Positions 53,000 through 62,335 of a stretch of DNA of 64,000 bases are shown in pieces. This DNA is from Sphaerotilus natans (GTDB taxonomy: Bacteria > Pseudomonadota > Gammaproteobacteria > Burkholderiales > Burkholderiaceae_C). Under the pieces are notes generated by a model, which did not search any database, was not told where the DNA came from, and saw nothing but the letters and a program-made list of their open reading frames with translations. Location: the NCBI RefSeq assembly GCF_900156335.1, contig NZ_FTMZ01000006.1:124001-188000 (forward strand). The letters are read 5' to 3'. Within the stretch, counting starts at the first letter, position 1. The number at the start of each line of letters is the position of its first letter. The translations under genes were made by a program, and so were the position numbers.

Positions 53000-53884
53000 A
53001 TGTACGAGAACAAGCGACTGGGCTTCCTGTTCGTGCTGCCCTTCGTGCTCGGCGTGCTGATGTTCAAGCTCTTCCCCTTCGTGATGAGCTTTGCGCTGAG
53101 CTTCACCGAGTACGACGTGATGAATCCCCCGGTGTGGATCGGCACCGAGAACTACGAGCAGATGCTCACCAAGGACCCGCTGTTCGGCAAGTCCCTGGGC
53201 GTCACGCTGTTCTTCGTGGCGATGGCCGTGCCGCTGCGCGTCGGCTTTGCGCTGTTCATCGCCCACGTGCTGAACTTCAAGCTGCGCGGCATCAACTTCT
53301 TCCGCTCGGCCTTCTACCTGCCCTCCATCCTGGGCGGCTCGATCGCGGCGGCGGTGCTGTGGCGCTTCCTGTTCGCGCAGCACGGGCTGGTGAACATCGT
53401 GCTGGGCAAGCTGGGCCTCGAGCCGATCGCCTGGCTGGCCGACGAGCACTACTCGATCTGGACCGTGATCCTGCTGTTCACCTGGCAGTTCGGCTCGGCG
53501 ATGGTGATCTTCCTGGCTGCGCTGCAGAACGTGCCGATCTCGCTCTACGAGGCCGCCGAGATCGATGGTGCGAGCAAGACGCAGCAGTTCTTCCGCATCA
53601 CCGTGCCGCTGATCACGCCGGTGATCTTCTTCAACCTGATCATGCAGATGGTGCACGCCTTCCAGGAGTTCAACGGCCCTTACATGATCACCGAGGGCGG
53701 CCCGCTGCACTCGACCTACCTGCTGTCGCTCTACATCTACGACCAGAGCTTCAAGCTGTTCAACCTGGGCTACGGCGCGGCGCTGTCGTGGGTGCTGTTC
53801 GCCATCGTCGGGTCCTTGAGCGCGCTGTCGTTCTTCACCTCGAAGTACTGGGTCTTCTACGCCGGTGAAAAGGACCACAAATGA
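53000..53884 (+). CDS. togM: Oligogalacturonide-type ABC transporter permease (TogM-like)
   Basis: A 294-residue CUT1-family permease with six membrane helices and the EAA loop YEAAEIDGASKTQQFFRITVPLI that contacts the ATPase. It pairs with the second permease, whose ATG overlaps its stop. The start at 53000 follows AGGAGACAAG. Its place between kduD and pectate lyase genes, with a TogA-like ATPase, suggests uptake of short oligogalacturonides. The gene symbol rests on context and resemblance. Confidence 0.88.
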   Translation: MYENKRLGFLFVLPFVLGVLMFKLFPFVMSFALSFTEYDVMNPPVWIGTENYEQMLTKDPLFGKSLGVTLFFVAMAVPLRVGFALFIAHVLNFKLRGINFFRSAFYLPSILGGSIAAAVLWRFLFAQHGLVNIVLGKLGLEPIAWLADEHYSIWTVILLFTWQFGSAMVIFLAALQNVPISLYEAAEIDGASKTQQFFRITVPLITPVIFFNLIMQMVHAFQEFNGPYMITEGGPLHSTYLLSLYIYDQSFKLFNLGYGAALSWVLFAIVGSLSALSFFTSKYWVFYAGEKDHK

Positions 53885-54792
53885 ATTCCGCTGCCCTGAA
53901 CCCCGCGGCTGCCTCGGACCGCGTCGCCTCCGACCGCGAGGCCCGTCTCACCCTGCGCCGCGAGCGCCTGGCCGCCCTCACCCGCTATGTCGTGCTGTGC
54001 GCGGTGGGCGTGGTGATGCTCTATCCGATGATCTGGCTCATCGGCGCCTCGTTCAAGACGAACGCCGAGATCTTCACCGAGATCGGCTTCATCCCCTCGC
54101 AGCTGGACTTCACCGCCTATCTCAAGGGCTGGAAGACCAGCACCGAGTACACCTTCGCCACCTACTTCCTGAACTCGTTCCTGATCACCATCCCGCGCAT
54201 CATCGTCACGGTGATCTCGTGCGTGCTGGTGGCCTATGCCTTCGCGCGCTTCGAGTTCTGGGGCAAGAAGTTCCTGTTCTCGGTGATGGTGGCCACGATG
54301 ATGCTGCCGCTGATCATCCTGCGCCTGCCGCAGTACCTGATGTTCAAGGAGTTCGGCTGGCTGGACACCTACCTGCCGATGATCGTGCCCTCGGCTTTCG
54401 CCACCGACACCTTCTTCGTCTTCATGCTGGTCCAGTTCCTGCGCGGCATCCCGCGCGACATGGAGGAGGCCGCGCAGATCGACGGCTGCAACGCGCTGCA
54501 GCTGCTCTGGCACATCATCGTGCCGCTGTTGAAGCCCGCCATCATCAGCGTCATCGTCTTCCAGTTCATCTGGACGATGAACGACTTCATGGGCCCGCTG
54601 ATCTACCTCTCCACCGTGGAGAAATATCCGGTCTCCCTGGCCCTGAAGATGAGCATCGGCGCCACCGAGGAGGTCGAGTGGGCCTCGGTGCTGGCGATCT
54701 CGGTGGTGGCCCTGCTGCCCTCCGTCGCCGTCTTCTTCGCCGCCCAGCGCCACTTCATCGAAGGCGCCTCCAGCAGCGGCATCAAGGGCTGA
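53881..54792 (+). CDS. togN: Oligogalacturonide-type ABC transporter permease (TogN-like)
   Basis: A 303-residue CUT1-family permease with a cytosolic N-terminal extension (about 40 residues), six helices and the EAA motif MEEAAQIDGCNALQLLWHII. It partners the preceding permease (4-bp ATGA overlap) in the membrane channel of a MalFG-like importer. The residue after the EAA Gly is Cys rather than the more usual Ala, without obvious consequence. Confidence 0.88.
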   Translation: MNSAALNPAAASDRVASDREARLTLRRERLAALTRYVVLCAVGVVMLYPMIWLIGASFKTNAEIFTEIGFIPSQLDFTAYLKGWKTSTEYTFATYFLNSFLITIPRIIVTVISCVLVAYAFARFEFWGKKFLFSVMVATMMLPLIILRLPQYLMFKEFGWLDTYLPMIVPSAFATDTFFVFMLVQFLRGIPRDMEEAAQIDGCNALQLLWHIIVPLLKPAIISVIVFQFIWTMNDFMGPLIYLSTVEKYPVSLALKMSIGATEEVEWASVLAISVVALLPSVAVFFAAQRHFIEGASSSGIKG

Positions 54793-54824
54793 AGCGCCCG
54801 CCCCCATTCCTCAGGAGACAAGTC

Positions 54825-55973
54825 ATGGCCCAAGTCAGCCTCAAAGGCATCGAGAAGGTTTACGGCAACGGTTTCAAGGCCGTGCACGGGGTGGATCTGG
54901 ACATTCACGACGGCGAGTTCATGGTGTTCGTCGGCCCCTCGGGCTGCGCCAAGAGCACGCTGCTGCGCATGGTGGCGGGGCTGGAGTCCATCAGCGGCGG
55001 CGAGCTGCGCATCGGCGGCACGGTGGTGAACAACCTGGCGCCCAAGCAGCGTGGCATCGCGATGGTGTTCCAGAACTACGCCCTCTACCCGCACATGAAG
55101 GTCTACGACAACCTGGCCTTCGGCTTGAAGCTGGCCGGCACGCCCAAGGCCGAGGTGGACGCCCGGGTGCGCGACGCCGCCCGGCTGCTGGAGATGGACC
55201 ATCTGCTGGAGCGCTATCCCAAGCAGCTCTCGGGCGGTCAGGCCCAGCGCGTGGCGGTGGGCCGTGCCATCGTCAAGAAGCCGGGCGTGTTCCTGTTCGA
55301 CGAGCCGCTCTCCAACCTGGACGCCAAGCTGCGCGCCAACATGCGGGTGCGCCTGACCGAGCTGCACCGCACGCTGCGCGAGCAGGGCCGCGCCTCCACC
55401 GCCGTCTATGTCACGCACGACCAGGTCGAGGCGATGACGATGGGCGAGCGCATCTGCGTGCTCAAGGACGGCACCATCCAGCAGGTCGATGTGCCCACGG
55501 CGCTCTACAGCCGTCCGGCCAACGCCTTCGTGGCCGGCTTCATCGGTTCGCCGGAAATGAACATCCGCGAGGCCCGCGTGGTCGGCGGTGACGCCGGGGC
55601 CGTGGTGGACGTGGGGGGCGTGGCGCTGAAGCTGCCAGCCCGCCATGCCGAGCGTCTGGGCGTCTGGCGCGATCGCATGCTGCGCTTTGGCATTCGCCCC
55701 GAGCACATCGTGGCCGATCTGAACGCCCCCGGCGTGGCCGGTACGCCCGACCTGGTCGAGGTCGAGGGTGTGCTGCGCTTCGTCGAGCACATGGGCAGCG
55801 AGGTGTATGTGCACTTCGACCTGGGCGGTGTGCCCTTCACCAGCCGCGTCGGCGCCGAGCTGCTGGGCGGCGTGGACGCCAAGCCGCGCGGTGCCCTGCA
55901 TCGCTTCGGCTTCCTGATGGGTCAGAGCCACGCCTTCGAACCCGAGGGCAGCGGCCGCAACCTGCTGCTGTGA
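54825..55973 (+). CDS. togA: Oligogalacturonide-type ABC transporter ATPase (TogA-like, MalK family)
   Basis: A 382-residue ATPase with an N-terminal nucleotide-binding domain and a C-terminal MalK-type OB regulatory domain (from about 240). Signature LSGGQAQRVAVGRA, Walker B VFLFDEPLSNLDA and switch His in VYVTHDQVEA are intact. Walker A reads GPSGCAKST, with Ala in place of the third Gly; I recall the same variant in TogA of pectinolytic enterobacteria. It powers the two permeases encoded just before it (gap 32 bp, AGGAGA ribosome-binding site). Confidence 0.9.
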   Translation: MAQVSLKGIEKVYGNGFKAVHGVDLDIHDGEFMVFVGPSGCAKSTLLRMVAGLESISGGELRIGGTVVNNLAPKQRGIAMVFQNYALYPHMKVYDNLAFGLKLAGTPKAEVDARVRDAARLLEMDHLLERYPKQLSGGQAQRVAVGRAIVKKPGVFLFDEPLSNLDAKLRANMRVRLTELHRTLREQGRASTAVYVTHDQVEAMTMGERICVLKDGTIQQVDVPTALYSRPANAFVAGFIGSPEMNIREARVVGGDAGAVVDVGGVALKLPARHAERLGVWRDRMLRFGIRPEHIVADLNAPGVAGTPDLVEVEGVLRFVEHMGSEVYVHFDLGGVPFTSRVGAELLGGVDAKPRGALHRFGFLMGQSHAFEPEGSGRNLLL

Positions 55974-56045
55974 GGCCGTCCCGCTTTCGCCTTGCCCTTC
56001 CCCTTGCCTTCACACCCAGAACATCCCGTCTTGGAGACACATGCC

Positions 56046-57341
56046 ATGCAACGCCGCTTTTGCCTGAAGTCTGCTGCTGCCGCCGCCCTGGTGCTGGCGG
56101 GCTCTTCCGCTTTGGCCCAGGAGGCCACCTTGCGTTTTTCCTGGTGGGGAGGCGGCGAGCGCCATGAGACCACGCTCAAGGCGATTGCCGCCTTCGAGGC
56201 CAGGAATCCCGGTGTCAAGATCAAGGGCGAGTACATGGGCTTCGGCGGCTACCAGGAGCGCCTGACCACCCAGATCGCCGGCGGGCAGGAGCCTGACATC
56301 ATGCAGATCAACTGGGCCTGGCTGGCGACCTACTCGAAGAACGGCGAGGGCTTCTACGACCTGAACCAGTCCAAGCCGCACCTGGCGCTCAAGGAGTTCT
56401 CAGCGGAGGAACTGCGCATGGGCACGGTGGCGGGCAGGCTCAACGGCCTGCCGACCTCCTACACCGCGCGGCTGTTCGTGTGGAACAAGGCGGCCTTCGA
56501 GCGCGCCGGCATGAAGCTGCCCGCCACCTGGGACGAGCTGTTCGCCGCCGGCAAGGCCTTCCAGGCCAAGAACGGCGACAAGGCCTATGTCATCGACGGC
56601 GAGCTCTACGACATGATCCTGCTGTCGCAGACCTACATTTACCAGAAGCACGGCACCCCCTATGTGGACCCGACCGCCCCCAAGGTCGCCATGAGCCCGC
56701 AGGCCGTGCTGGAATGGGTGCAGACCTACAAAAAGCTGGTCGATGGCAGGACCGCCACGCCGCTGCCCTACCGCGCCAGCCTGGGCGGGGCCGAAAAGCC
56801 CACCGAGCAGCAGCCCGACTGGGTCACCGGCACCTGGGCCGGCAACTACACCTGGGACTCGGTGCTGCGCCTGCGCGCCAGCACGCTGAACAAGGACCAG
56901 AAGCTCGACATCGGGGACTTCCTCACCGTGCCCGGCGCCAAGAACTCCGGCATGTTCGGCCGCCCGTCGCTGCTGTTCGTGGTCAGCAAGCGCAGCAAGC
57001 ACCCTGAGGTTGCCGCCAAGTTCATCAACTTCATGCTCACCGACCCCGAGGCGGCCCGCATCCTGGGACTGACCCGCGGCGTTCCGGCGGCCGACAGCCA
57101 GTACAAGGTGCTGGTGGACGAAAAGCGCATCGACCCGCTGGAGCAGAAGGCCTTCGCCCAGATCAAGGCGGCCAAGGACGCCGGCAAGATCACTCTGCCG
57201 TCGCCGCTGTTCGAATCGCCGCGCATGCAGAAATTCATGCGCGAGGTCTTCGAGCAGCTGGCCTACGGGAAGATCACCGAGCAGCAGGCCGCCACTCGCT
57301 TGCTGGACGAGGGCAATGCGCTGCTGGCGCGTCTGAAGTGA
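56046..57341 (+). CDS. togB: Oligogalacturonide-type ABC transporter binding protein (TogB-like)
   Basis: A 431-residue extracellular solute-binding protein, family 1, with a signal peptide (MQRRFCLKSAAAAALVLAGS, cleaved near ALAQEATL). It shows LRFSWWGGGERHETTLKAI, the aromatic-rich PDIMQINWAWLATYSKNG and KAFQAKNGDKAYVIDGELYD. Binding proteins of this family capture oligosaccharides for CUT1 importers. ATG 56046 gives a clean leader. It is the last transport gene before the pectate lyase, so oligogalacturonides are the likely ligand. Confidence 0.9.
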   Translation: MQRRFCLKSAAAAALVLAGSSALAQEATLRFSWWGGGERHETTLKAIAAFEARNPGVKIKGEYMGFGGYQERLTTQIAGGQEPDIMQINWAWLATYSKNGEGFYDLNQSKPHLALKEFSAEELRMGTVAGRLNGLPTSYTARLFVWNKAAFERAGMKLPATWDELFAAGKAFQAKNGDKAYVIDGELYDMILLSQTYIYQKHGTPYVDPTAPKVAMSPQAVLEWVQTYKKLVDGRTATPLPYRASLGGAEKPTEQQPDWVTGTWAGNYTWDSVLRLRASTLNKDQKLDIGDFLTVPGAKNSGMFGRPSLLFVVSKRSKHPEVAAKFINFMLTDPEAARILGLTRGVPAADSQYKVLVDEKRIDPLEQKAFAQIKAAKDAGKITLPSPLFESPRMQKFMREVFEQLAYGKITEQQAATRLLDEGNALLARLK

Positions 57342-57360
57342 GCCCCGAGGAGTCCCCACC

Positions 57361-58716
57361 ATGCAACGACGTCAATGGATGGGCACCTGGGGTGCCCTGA
57401 GCGCCAGCCTGTGGCTGTCGGCCTGTGCCGGTCTGCCCGGCGGCAGCGCCTCCGCCCCCGCCCCGCTGGACCCTGCCCGCGTGGCCCAGGCCCGTGAAGG
57501 CCTGGCCGACAACGACGGCTGGGCGGCTGCCCAGGGTGGCACCTGGGGCGGCGCTGATGCCAGGCCCGAACACGTCTTCACCGTGCGCACCCGGGCCGAG
57601 CTGGTCCGGGCCCTGGGCTTGGGCGGCAGCGCCCCGGCCAGCACGCCCAAGATCGTGCAGATCGCCGCGATGATCGATCTGATGACCGACGACGCCGGCC
57701 GGCCGCTGAGTGAAGCGGACTTCCGCGACCCGGCCTTCAGCTGGGAGGCCTACCTCCAGGCCTACGCCCCGGCCACCTGGGGCAAAAACAAGCCCGAAGG
57801 CCCGCAAGAGGCGGCGCGCGCGCGCTCGGCCCAGCGGCAGGCGGCCCAGGTCATCGTCAAGGTGCCGTCCAACACCACCGTGATCGGCGTCACCGCCGAT
57901 GCCGGCTTCAAGAACGGTGGCCTGATGGTCGAGAACGCCGAAAATGTGGTGATCCGTCACCTGCGCTTCGAGGACGCCTACGACCTCTTCCCCGAGTGGG
58001 ATCCGAAAGACGGCCCCGACGGCAACTGGAACAGCGAGTACGACACCCTGGCGCTGCGCGGCGCCAGCCAGGTCTGGGTCGACCACAACACCTTCAGCGA
58101 CGGGGCCCGGCCGGACGCGCGCGAGCCGGTCTGGTTCGGCCGCCAGGTGCAGCACCACGACGGGCTGCTGGACATCACCCTGGCCTCGACCAACGTCACC
58201 GTCTCGTGGAACCACTTCAAGGCCCACGACAAGACCAACCTGGTCGGCGGCAGCGACAGCCTCAAGACCGACGACGGCAAGCTCAAGGTCACCTTCCACC
58301 ACAACTGGTGGGACGGGGTGGGCCAGCGCACCCCGCGCGTGCGCTGGGGCGAGGTGCATGTCTACAACAATCTCTACACCGTGCCCGCCACGGTGGCGCC
58401 GGACGACATCCGCTACGGCTACTCCATCGGCGTGGGCGTGAACTCACGCATCGTCAGCCAGGCCAACGCCTGGGAGGTGCCCGACAGCGTGCCCGCCCCC
58501 CAGCTCGTCAAGCTGTGGAAGGGCGAGACCTTCACCGACAGCGGCAGCACCCGCAACGGCCAGCCCGTGGATCTGTTCGCCGCCCTCCAGGCCGCCAACC
58601 CGAGCGCCAAGCTCAGCCGCGATGTGGGCTGGACGCCCTACCTGATGGCCCTTCCAGTGGAAAGCGCTGCCAGCGCCGCCGCCCGCGTGCGCGCCGGCGC
58701 TGGTGCCGGCCGCTGA
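57361..58716 (+). CDS. Pectate lyase, polysaccharide lyase family 1, lipoprotein
   Basis: A 451-residue right-handed beta-helix enzyme that cleaves polygalacturonate by beta-elimination. PL1 markers are VWVDHNTFSDG (vWiDH region with Ca ligands DTLALRG before it), WNHFKAHDKTNLVGGSDS and the catalytic Arg region GQRTPRVRWGEVHVYNNLY. The leader ends in a lipobox (WLSACAG, Cys22), so the enzyme is probably membrane-anchored rather than freely secreted. An Ala-rich tail follows the helix. It lies 19 bp after togB, which suggests co-expression with uptake of its products. Confidence 0.92.
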   Translation: MQRRQWMGTWGALSASLWLSACAGLPGGSASAPAPLDPARVAQAREGLADNDGWAAAQGGTWGGADARPEHVFTVRTRAELVRALGLGGSAPASTPKIVQIAAMIDLMTDDAGRPLSEADFRDPAFSWEAYLQAYAPATWGKNKPEGPQEAARARSAQRQAAQVIVKVPSNTTVIGVTADAGFKNGGLMVENAENVVIRHLRFEDAYDLFPEWDPKDGPDGNWNSEYDTLALRGASQVWVDHNTFSDGARPDAREPVWFGRQVQHHDGLLDITLASTNVTVSWNHFKAHDKTNLVGGSDSLKTDDGKLKVTFHHNWWDGVGQRTPRVRWGEVHVYNNLYTVPATVAPDDIRYGYSIGVGVNSRIVSQANAWEVPDSVPAPQLVKLWKGETFTDSGSTRNGQPVDLFAALQAANPSAKLSRDVGWTPYLMALPVESAASAAARVRAGAGAGR

Positions 58717-58743
58717 TCCCCTTGTCCCACTTTCCGTGTCGCC

Positions 58744-59892
58744 ATGAGCAAAGCCACCGTCCGACAGCTCGCCTTCCAGATCGAGACCGACCCCGACACC
58801 GGGACGCGCGTCACCCGCCTCACCCCTGAGGATGTGACCTGCCACCGCAACTACTTCTACCAGAAGTGCTTCACCAACGACGGGCGCCGTCTGATCTTCG
58901 GTGCGGAGTTCGGCCCGGGCCCCGACTGGCATTACCACCTGCTCGACCTGGACAGCCAGACCGCGCTGCAGCTGACCGACCAGCCGGGGGAGAACACCTT
59001 CGGCGGCTTCCTCAGCCCGGACGACCGTCACCTGTATTTCGTGCGGCAGCAGCGCAACTTCGTGCGGCTGGAGCTGGCCACGCTGCGCGAGGAGGTGGTC
59101 TATGTCGTGCCCGAGGGCTGGGTGGGCTACGGCACCTGGGTGGCCAACTCGGCCTGCACCAAGGTGGTGGGCATCGAGATCGCCGCCGAGGACTGGTTTG
59201 CCTTGAGCGACTGGCAGAAGTTCAACGAGATGTTCGAGCGCCAGCCCCGCTGTCGCCTGTTCAGCATTGATCTGGCCACAGGCGCACGCCAGGTGATCCT
59301 GGAGCAGAAGGGCTGGCTCGGCCACCCGCAGTACCGCCCGTTCGACGACCGCACCGTCGCCTATTGCCATGAAGGCCCGCACGACCGCATCGACGCGCGC
59401 ATGTGGTTCATCGACGAGGACGGCACGAATCGCCGCTGCGGCAAGCCGCACGAGAACGGCGAGAGCTGCACGCACGAGTTCTGGGTGCCGGACGGCTCGG
59501 CCATGATCTACGTCAGCTACCTGAAGGACAGCCCGGAGCGCTGGATCCGCTCGCTCGACCCGGTGACGCTGGCCGACCGGCCGCTGACGCAGATGCCGCC
59601 CTGCTCGCACCTGATGAGCAACCACGACGGCACGCTGATCGTCGGCGACGGCTGCGGCCACGCGGCGGCGGGCAACAACGAGATGCTGACGGGCGACCCC
59701 TACCTGCACCTGTTCGACCTGAAGGCCGGCACCACCCGCCGGCTGGCCCGCCACGACAGCTCCTGGGGCGTCTACAAGGGCGACCGCCAGGTCACGCACC
59801 CGCACCCGTCGTTCACGCCAGATGACCGCCAGGTGCTGTTCAGCTGCGACAAGCGCGGCGAGCCGGGGCTGTTCCTGGTGGATCTGGCCTGA
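58744..59892 (+). CDS. ogl: Oligogalacturonate lyase, polysaccharide lyase family 22
   Basis: A 382-residue cytosolic beta-propeller lyase that splits short oligogalacturonides to unsaturated monomers. It has no signal peptide. Family features include CHRNYFYQKCFTNDGRRLIF near the start, FGPGPDWHYHLLDLDS, YCHEGPHDRIDARMWFIDE and GESCTHEFWVPDGS, which carry the His/Gln metal ligands. It acts on what TogMNAB imports and feeds KdgF and KduI. It begins 27 bp after the pectate lyase stop. Confidence 0.93.
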   Translation: MSKATVRQLAFQIETDPDTGTRVTRLTPEDVTCHRNYFYQKCFTNDGRRLIFGAEFGPGPDWHYHLLDLDSQTALQLTDQPGENTFGGFLSPDDRHLYFVRQQRNFVRLELATLREEVVYVVPEGWVGYGTWVANSACTKVVGIEIAAEDWFALSDWQKFNEMFERQPRCRLFSIDLATGARQVILEQKGWLGHPQYRPFDDRTVAYCHEGPHDRIDARMWFIDEDGTNRRCGKPHENGESCTHEFWVPDGSAMIYVSYLKDSPERWIRSLDPVTLADRPLTQMPPCSHLMSNHDGTLIVGDGCGHAAAGNNEMLTGDPYLHLFDLKAGTTRRLARHDSSWGVYKGDRQVTHPHPSFTPDDRQVLFSCDKRGEPGLFLVDLA

Positions 59893-59917
59893 TCTTCGAT
59901 CTCGCCCCGATCTTCGC

Positions 59918-61423
59918 GTGCCGGTGATCCATCGCCTGCGGGCAGCGCATCGGCAGGGCTGGCGCGGGCTGAGGCTGGTGCTGCGCCGGTGCTTTGGCCG
60001 GCCGATCGGTGCCTGGGCGCTGGCGGCCCCGCTGCTGGTGCAGGAGCTTGCGCTGGTGCTCGGCAGCGTGCTGATGACGCTGCTGGCGGCCCGGCTCGGC
60101 CCGGCTGCGGTGGCGGCGATCGGCTGGGTCGAGGTGCTGGGGCAGCTGCTGAACGCGCTGATGGGCGCCGTCGCGATCGGCACCACCGTCGTGACGGCGC
60201 AGGCGGTCGGTCGTGCCGGACGCTCTGCACGGCTGCACCGCATCGTGGCGCCGATCGCCGCCGATGCGCTGCGGCTGATGGGGCTCACCGGGCTGCTTCT
60301 GGCGCTGCTGCTCGGGCTGGGCCGCGAGCAGCTGATCGAGTGGGCGCTCGGCCGCAACGAGGTGGCGGTGCGCGATGCCGCAGGGCTGTATCTGGGCGCC
60401 CTGATCGTCGCCGACCTGCCGATGGCGCTGGTGCTGGTCGGCTGCGGCGTGCTGCGCGGTCTGGGTCACACACGGCAGACCCTGCACATCCAGCTGCTCA
60501 TGGTCGCCAGCCAGGTGCTGCTGGCGGCCGGGCTGATGCACGGTGCCGGCTGGGGCGTCGAGGGCGCGGCGGTGGCGCTGGTGGTGTCCCGCGTGCTGGC
60601 CCTGGTGCAGGTGCTGCAGGCGCTGGAGCGGGTGCTGGGGGCCGGCAGGCTGGCCCGGCATGGGCGTCGCCGTGGTTGGAGGGCGCTCGGCAGCTCCCAG
60701 GTGCGAGGCATCGTGACGATCGGCGGACCGGCTGCGCTGGAAAGCCTGTTCTTCCATGTCGGCAAGATGCTGACGCAGACCCTGGTCGCCGGACAGGGCA
60801 CGGCGGCGATGGCTGCCAATTTCATCGCGTTCTCCGTCGTCGGGCTGATCAACATTCCAGGCAATGCGCTGGGCAGTGCCGCCACCACGCTGGTCGGCCA
60901 GTCGATCGGTGCACGGCACCTGGCACGTGCACACGCGCTGGTGCGGCGCATCCACCGCAGTGCCGCAGCCGCCCTGTGCCTGCTGGCGGTGCCGATGGGC
61001 CTGCTCGCGTCGCCGCTGGCCAGTCTCTACACGCCGATGCCTGACGTGCAGGCGCAGGCGGCGCTTCTGATCCGCCTCAACGCGCTCTTCATGCCGGTCT
61101 GGGCCCTGTCCTTCGTGCTGCCTGCGGCCTTGCGCGGCGCAGCCGACACCCGCCACACGATGCACGTCGCCATCGCGAGCATGTGGCTGTGCCGGGTCGG
61201 ACTCGCGCTGACCTTCGTGCATGTCACCGGCTGGGGGCTGACAGGCATCTGGCTCGGCATGTTCGCGGACTGGTGCCTGCGGGGGCTGCTGTTCTGGCGG
61301 CGCAGCCGGGGGCGCGCCTGGCTGACGGTCGGATCGCCTGAAACGTGTCGATGCGTGAGCCGGGTTTGCCGCCACAATCCAGTCCAGATGAAACACGATC
61401 CCGACGGAAACAAAACATCATGA
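59918..61423 (+). CDS. MATE-family efflux transporter
   Basis: About 501 residues and 12 hydrophobic segments of the MATE (NorM/DinF) type. Conserved features are ALAAPLLVQELALVLGSVLM near the start, VVTAQAVGRAGR, the mid-protein GIVTIGGPAALESLFFHVGK and the INIPGNALGSAATTLVGQSIGA repeat. It would export drugs or metabolites in exchange for H+ or Na+. GTG 59918 (or GTG 59924) is the likely start; no ATG fits. The last 30 or so residues are polar and overlap the region before kdgR, whose ATG lies in its stop. Confidence 0.85.
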   Translation: MPVIHRLRAAHRQGWRGLRLVLRRCFGRPIGAWALAAPLLVQELALVLGSVLMTLLAARLGPAAVAAIGWVEVLGQLLNALMGAVAIGTTVVTAQAVGRAGRSARLHRIVAPIAADALRLMGLTGLLLALLLGLGREQLIEWALGRNEVAVRDAAGLYLGALIVADLPMALVLVGCGVLRGLGHTRQTLHIQLLMVASQVLLAAGLMHGAGWGVEGAAVALVVSRVLALVQVLQALERVLGAGRLARHGRRRGWRALGSSQVRGIVTIGGPAALESLFFHVGKMLTQTLVAGQGTAAMAANFIAFSVVGLINIPGNALGSAATTLVGQSIGARHLARAHALVRRIHRSAAAALCLLAVPMGLLASPLASLYTPMPDVQAQAALLIRLNALFMPVWALSFVLPAALRGAADTRHTMHVAIASMWLCRVGLALTFVHVTGWGLTGIWLGMFADWCLRGLLFWRRSRGRAWLTVGSPETCRCVSRVCRHNPVQMKHDPDGNKTS

Positions 61424-62268
61424 CGTCTGCCCACGACACGCCTGACTCTCGCCATGCACCCGAATCGGTGGCTGCGGTCCTGAAGGTCTTCACGATCCTG
61501 CAATCCCTTGCCGATCGCAGCGAGACCAGCCTGTCCGAGCTGTCGATTCGACTGTCCATGCCCAAGGCCACGGTCTATCGTTTCCTGCAGACGATGAAGA
61601 GCCTGGGCTATGTGCGTCAGGAGGAGGATTCCGAGCGCTACGGCCTGACGATGAAGCTGTTCGAGATCGGCAGCAAGACGCTGCGCTATCCCGATCTGAT
61701 CGAGATCTGCAAGCCGCACATGCACCTGCTGTCGGAGCGCACCGGCGAGACCGTTCACCTGGGCACGCTGATCGACAGCGAGATTCTCTACGTCCACAAG
61801 GTGGACTCGCGCCACATGCTCGGCATGTACTCGCGCGTGGGCCGGCGCGCACCGCTGCACTGCACCGCGATCGGCAAGGTCCTGATGGCCTGGGAAGAGC
61901 CCGTGCGACGCGATGCGGTGCTGGCGGGTGCCGAGTTCAAGCGCTTTCGCGACAAGACGATCTGCGACCTGCCGTCCTATCTGCAGGAGCTTGAAAGAAC
62001 CCGTGCCCAAGGCTTCGGCGAGGACCGCGAGGAGTTCGACGAGCACATCCGCTGCGTCGCGGTGCCGCTTTTCGGCCCGCACGGCGCCCCTGTGGCGGGG
62101 ATGAGCGTCTCGTTTCCGACCTTCCGGTTCAGCGAGGAACTCGCCCGGGAGACGGTCGAGCTGCTGACACAGGCGAGCCGCGACGTTTCCGCACAGCTCG
62201 GCTGCGCCGCCTGGCCGCTTCAGCCGTCGGCGCGGTTCCCCTCGTCGACGCACATGCGCTCGGAGTAG
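61420..62268 (+). CDS. kdgR: KdgR-type IclR-family repressor of pectin/uronate genes
   Basis: A 282-residue IclR-family regulator with an N-terminal winged helix ([28 protein letters not shown]) and a C-terminal effector domain. Long stretches agree with E. coli Kdg[11 protein letters not shown], the MYSRIGRR-like [20 protein letters not shown], and the ending [11 protein letters not shown]. KdgR senses KDG and represses kdu, kdgK, ogl and pel genes. Two KdgR-box sequences at 48326 and 51085 support the same role here. ATG 61420 overlaps the MATE stop (ATGA), so kdgR may be the last gene of the operon it controls. Confidence 0.92.
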   Translation: MTSAHDTPDSRHAPESVAAVLKVFTILQSLADRSETSLSELSIRLSMPKATVYRFLQTMKSLGYVRQEEDSERYGLTMKLFEIGSKTLRYPDLIEICKPHMHLLSERTGETVHLGTLIDSEILYVHKVDSRHMLGMYSRVGRRAPLHCTAIGKVLMAWEEPVRRDAVLAGAEFKRFRDKTICDLPSYLQELERTRAQGFGEDREEFDEHIRCVAVPLFGPHGAPVAGMSVSFPTFRFSEELARETVELLTQASRDVSAQLGCAAWPLQPSARFPSSTHMRSE

Positions 62269-62335
62269 GCGAAAATCTACAGTCCTGTCCTTACGCTCTG
62301 ATGCCCTGCGCACAGAGCTGCCCGAAAGAGCTGCC

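Noticed and set aside
58444-60357. 637-codon minus-strand frame opposite pectate lyase, ogl and the MATE gene
   Set aside because: It covers three plus-strand genes with strong family motifs; its translation has no domain.
61388-61412. Possible KdgR box before kdgR (ATGAAACA half-site)
   Set aside because: Only the left half resembles the box; the matching right half is absent.
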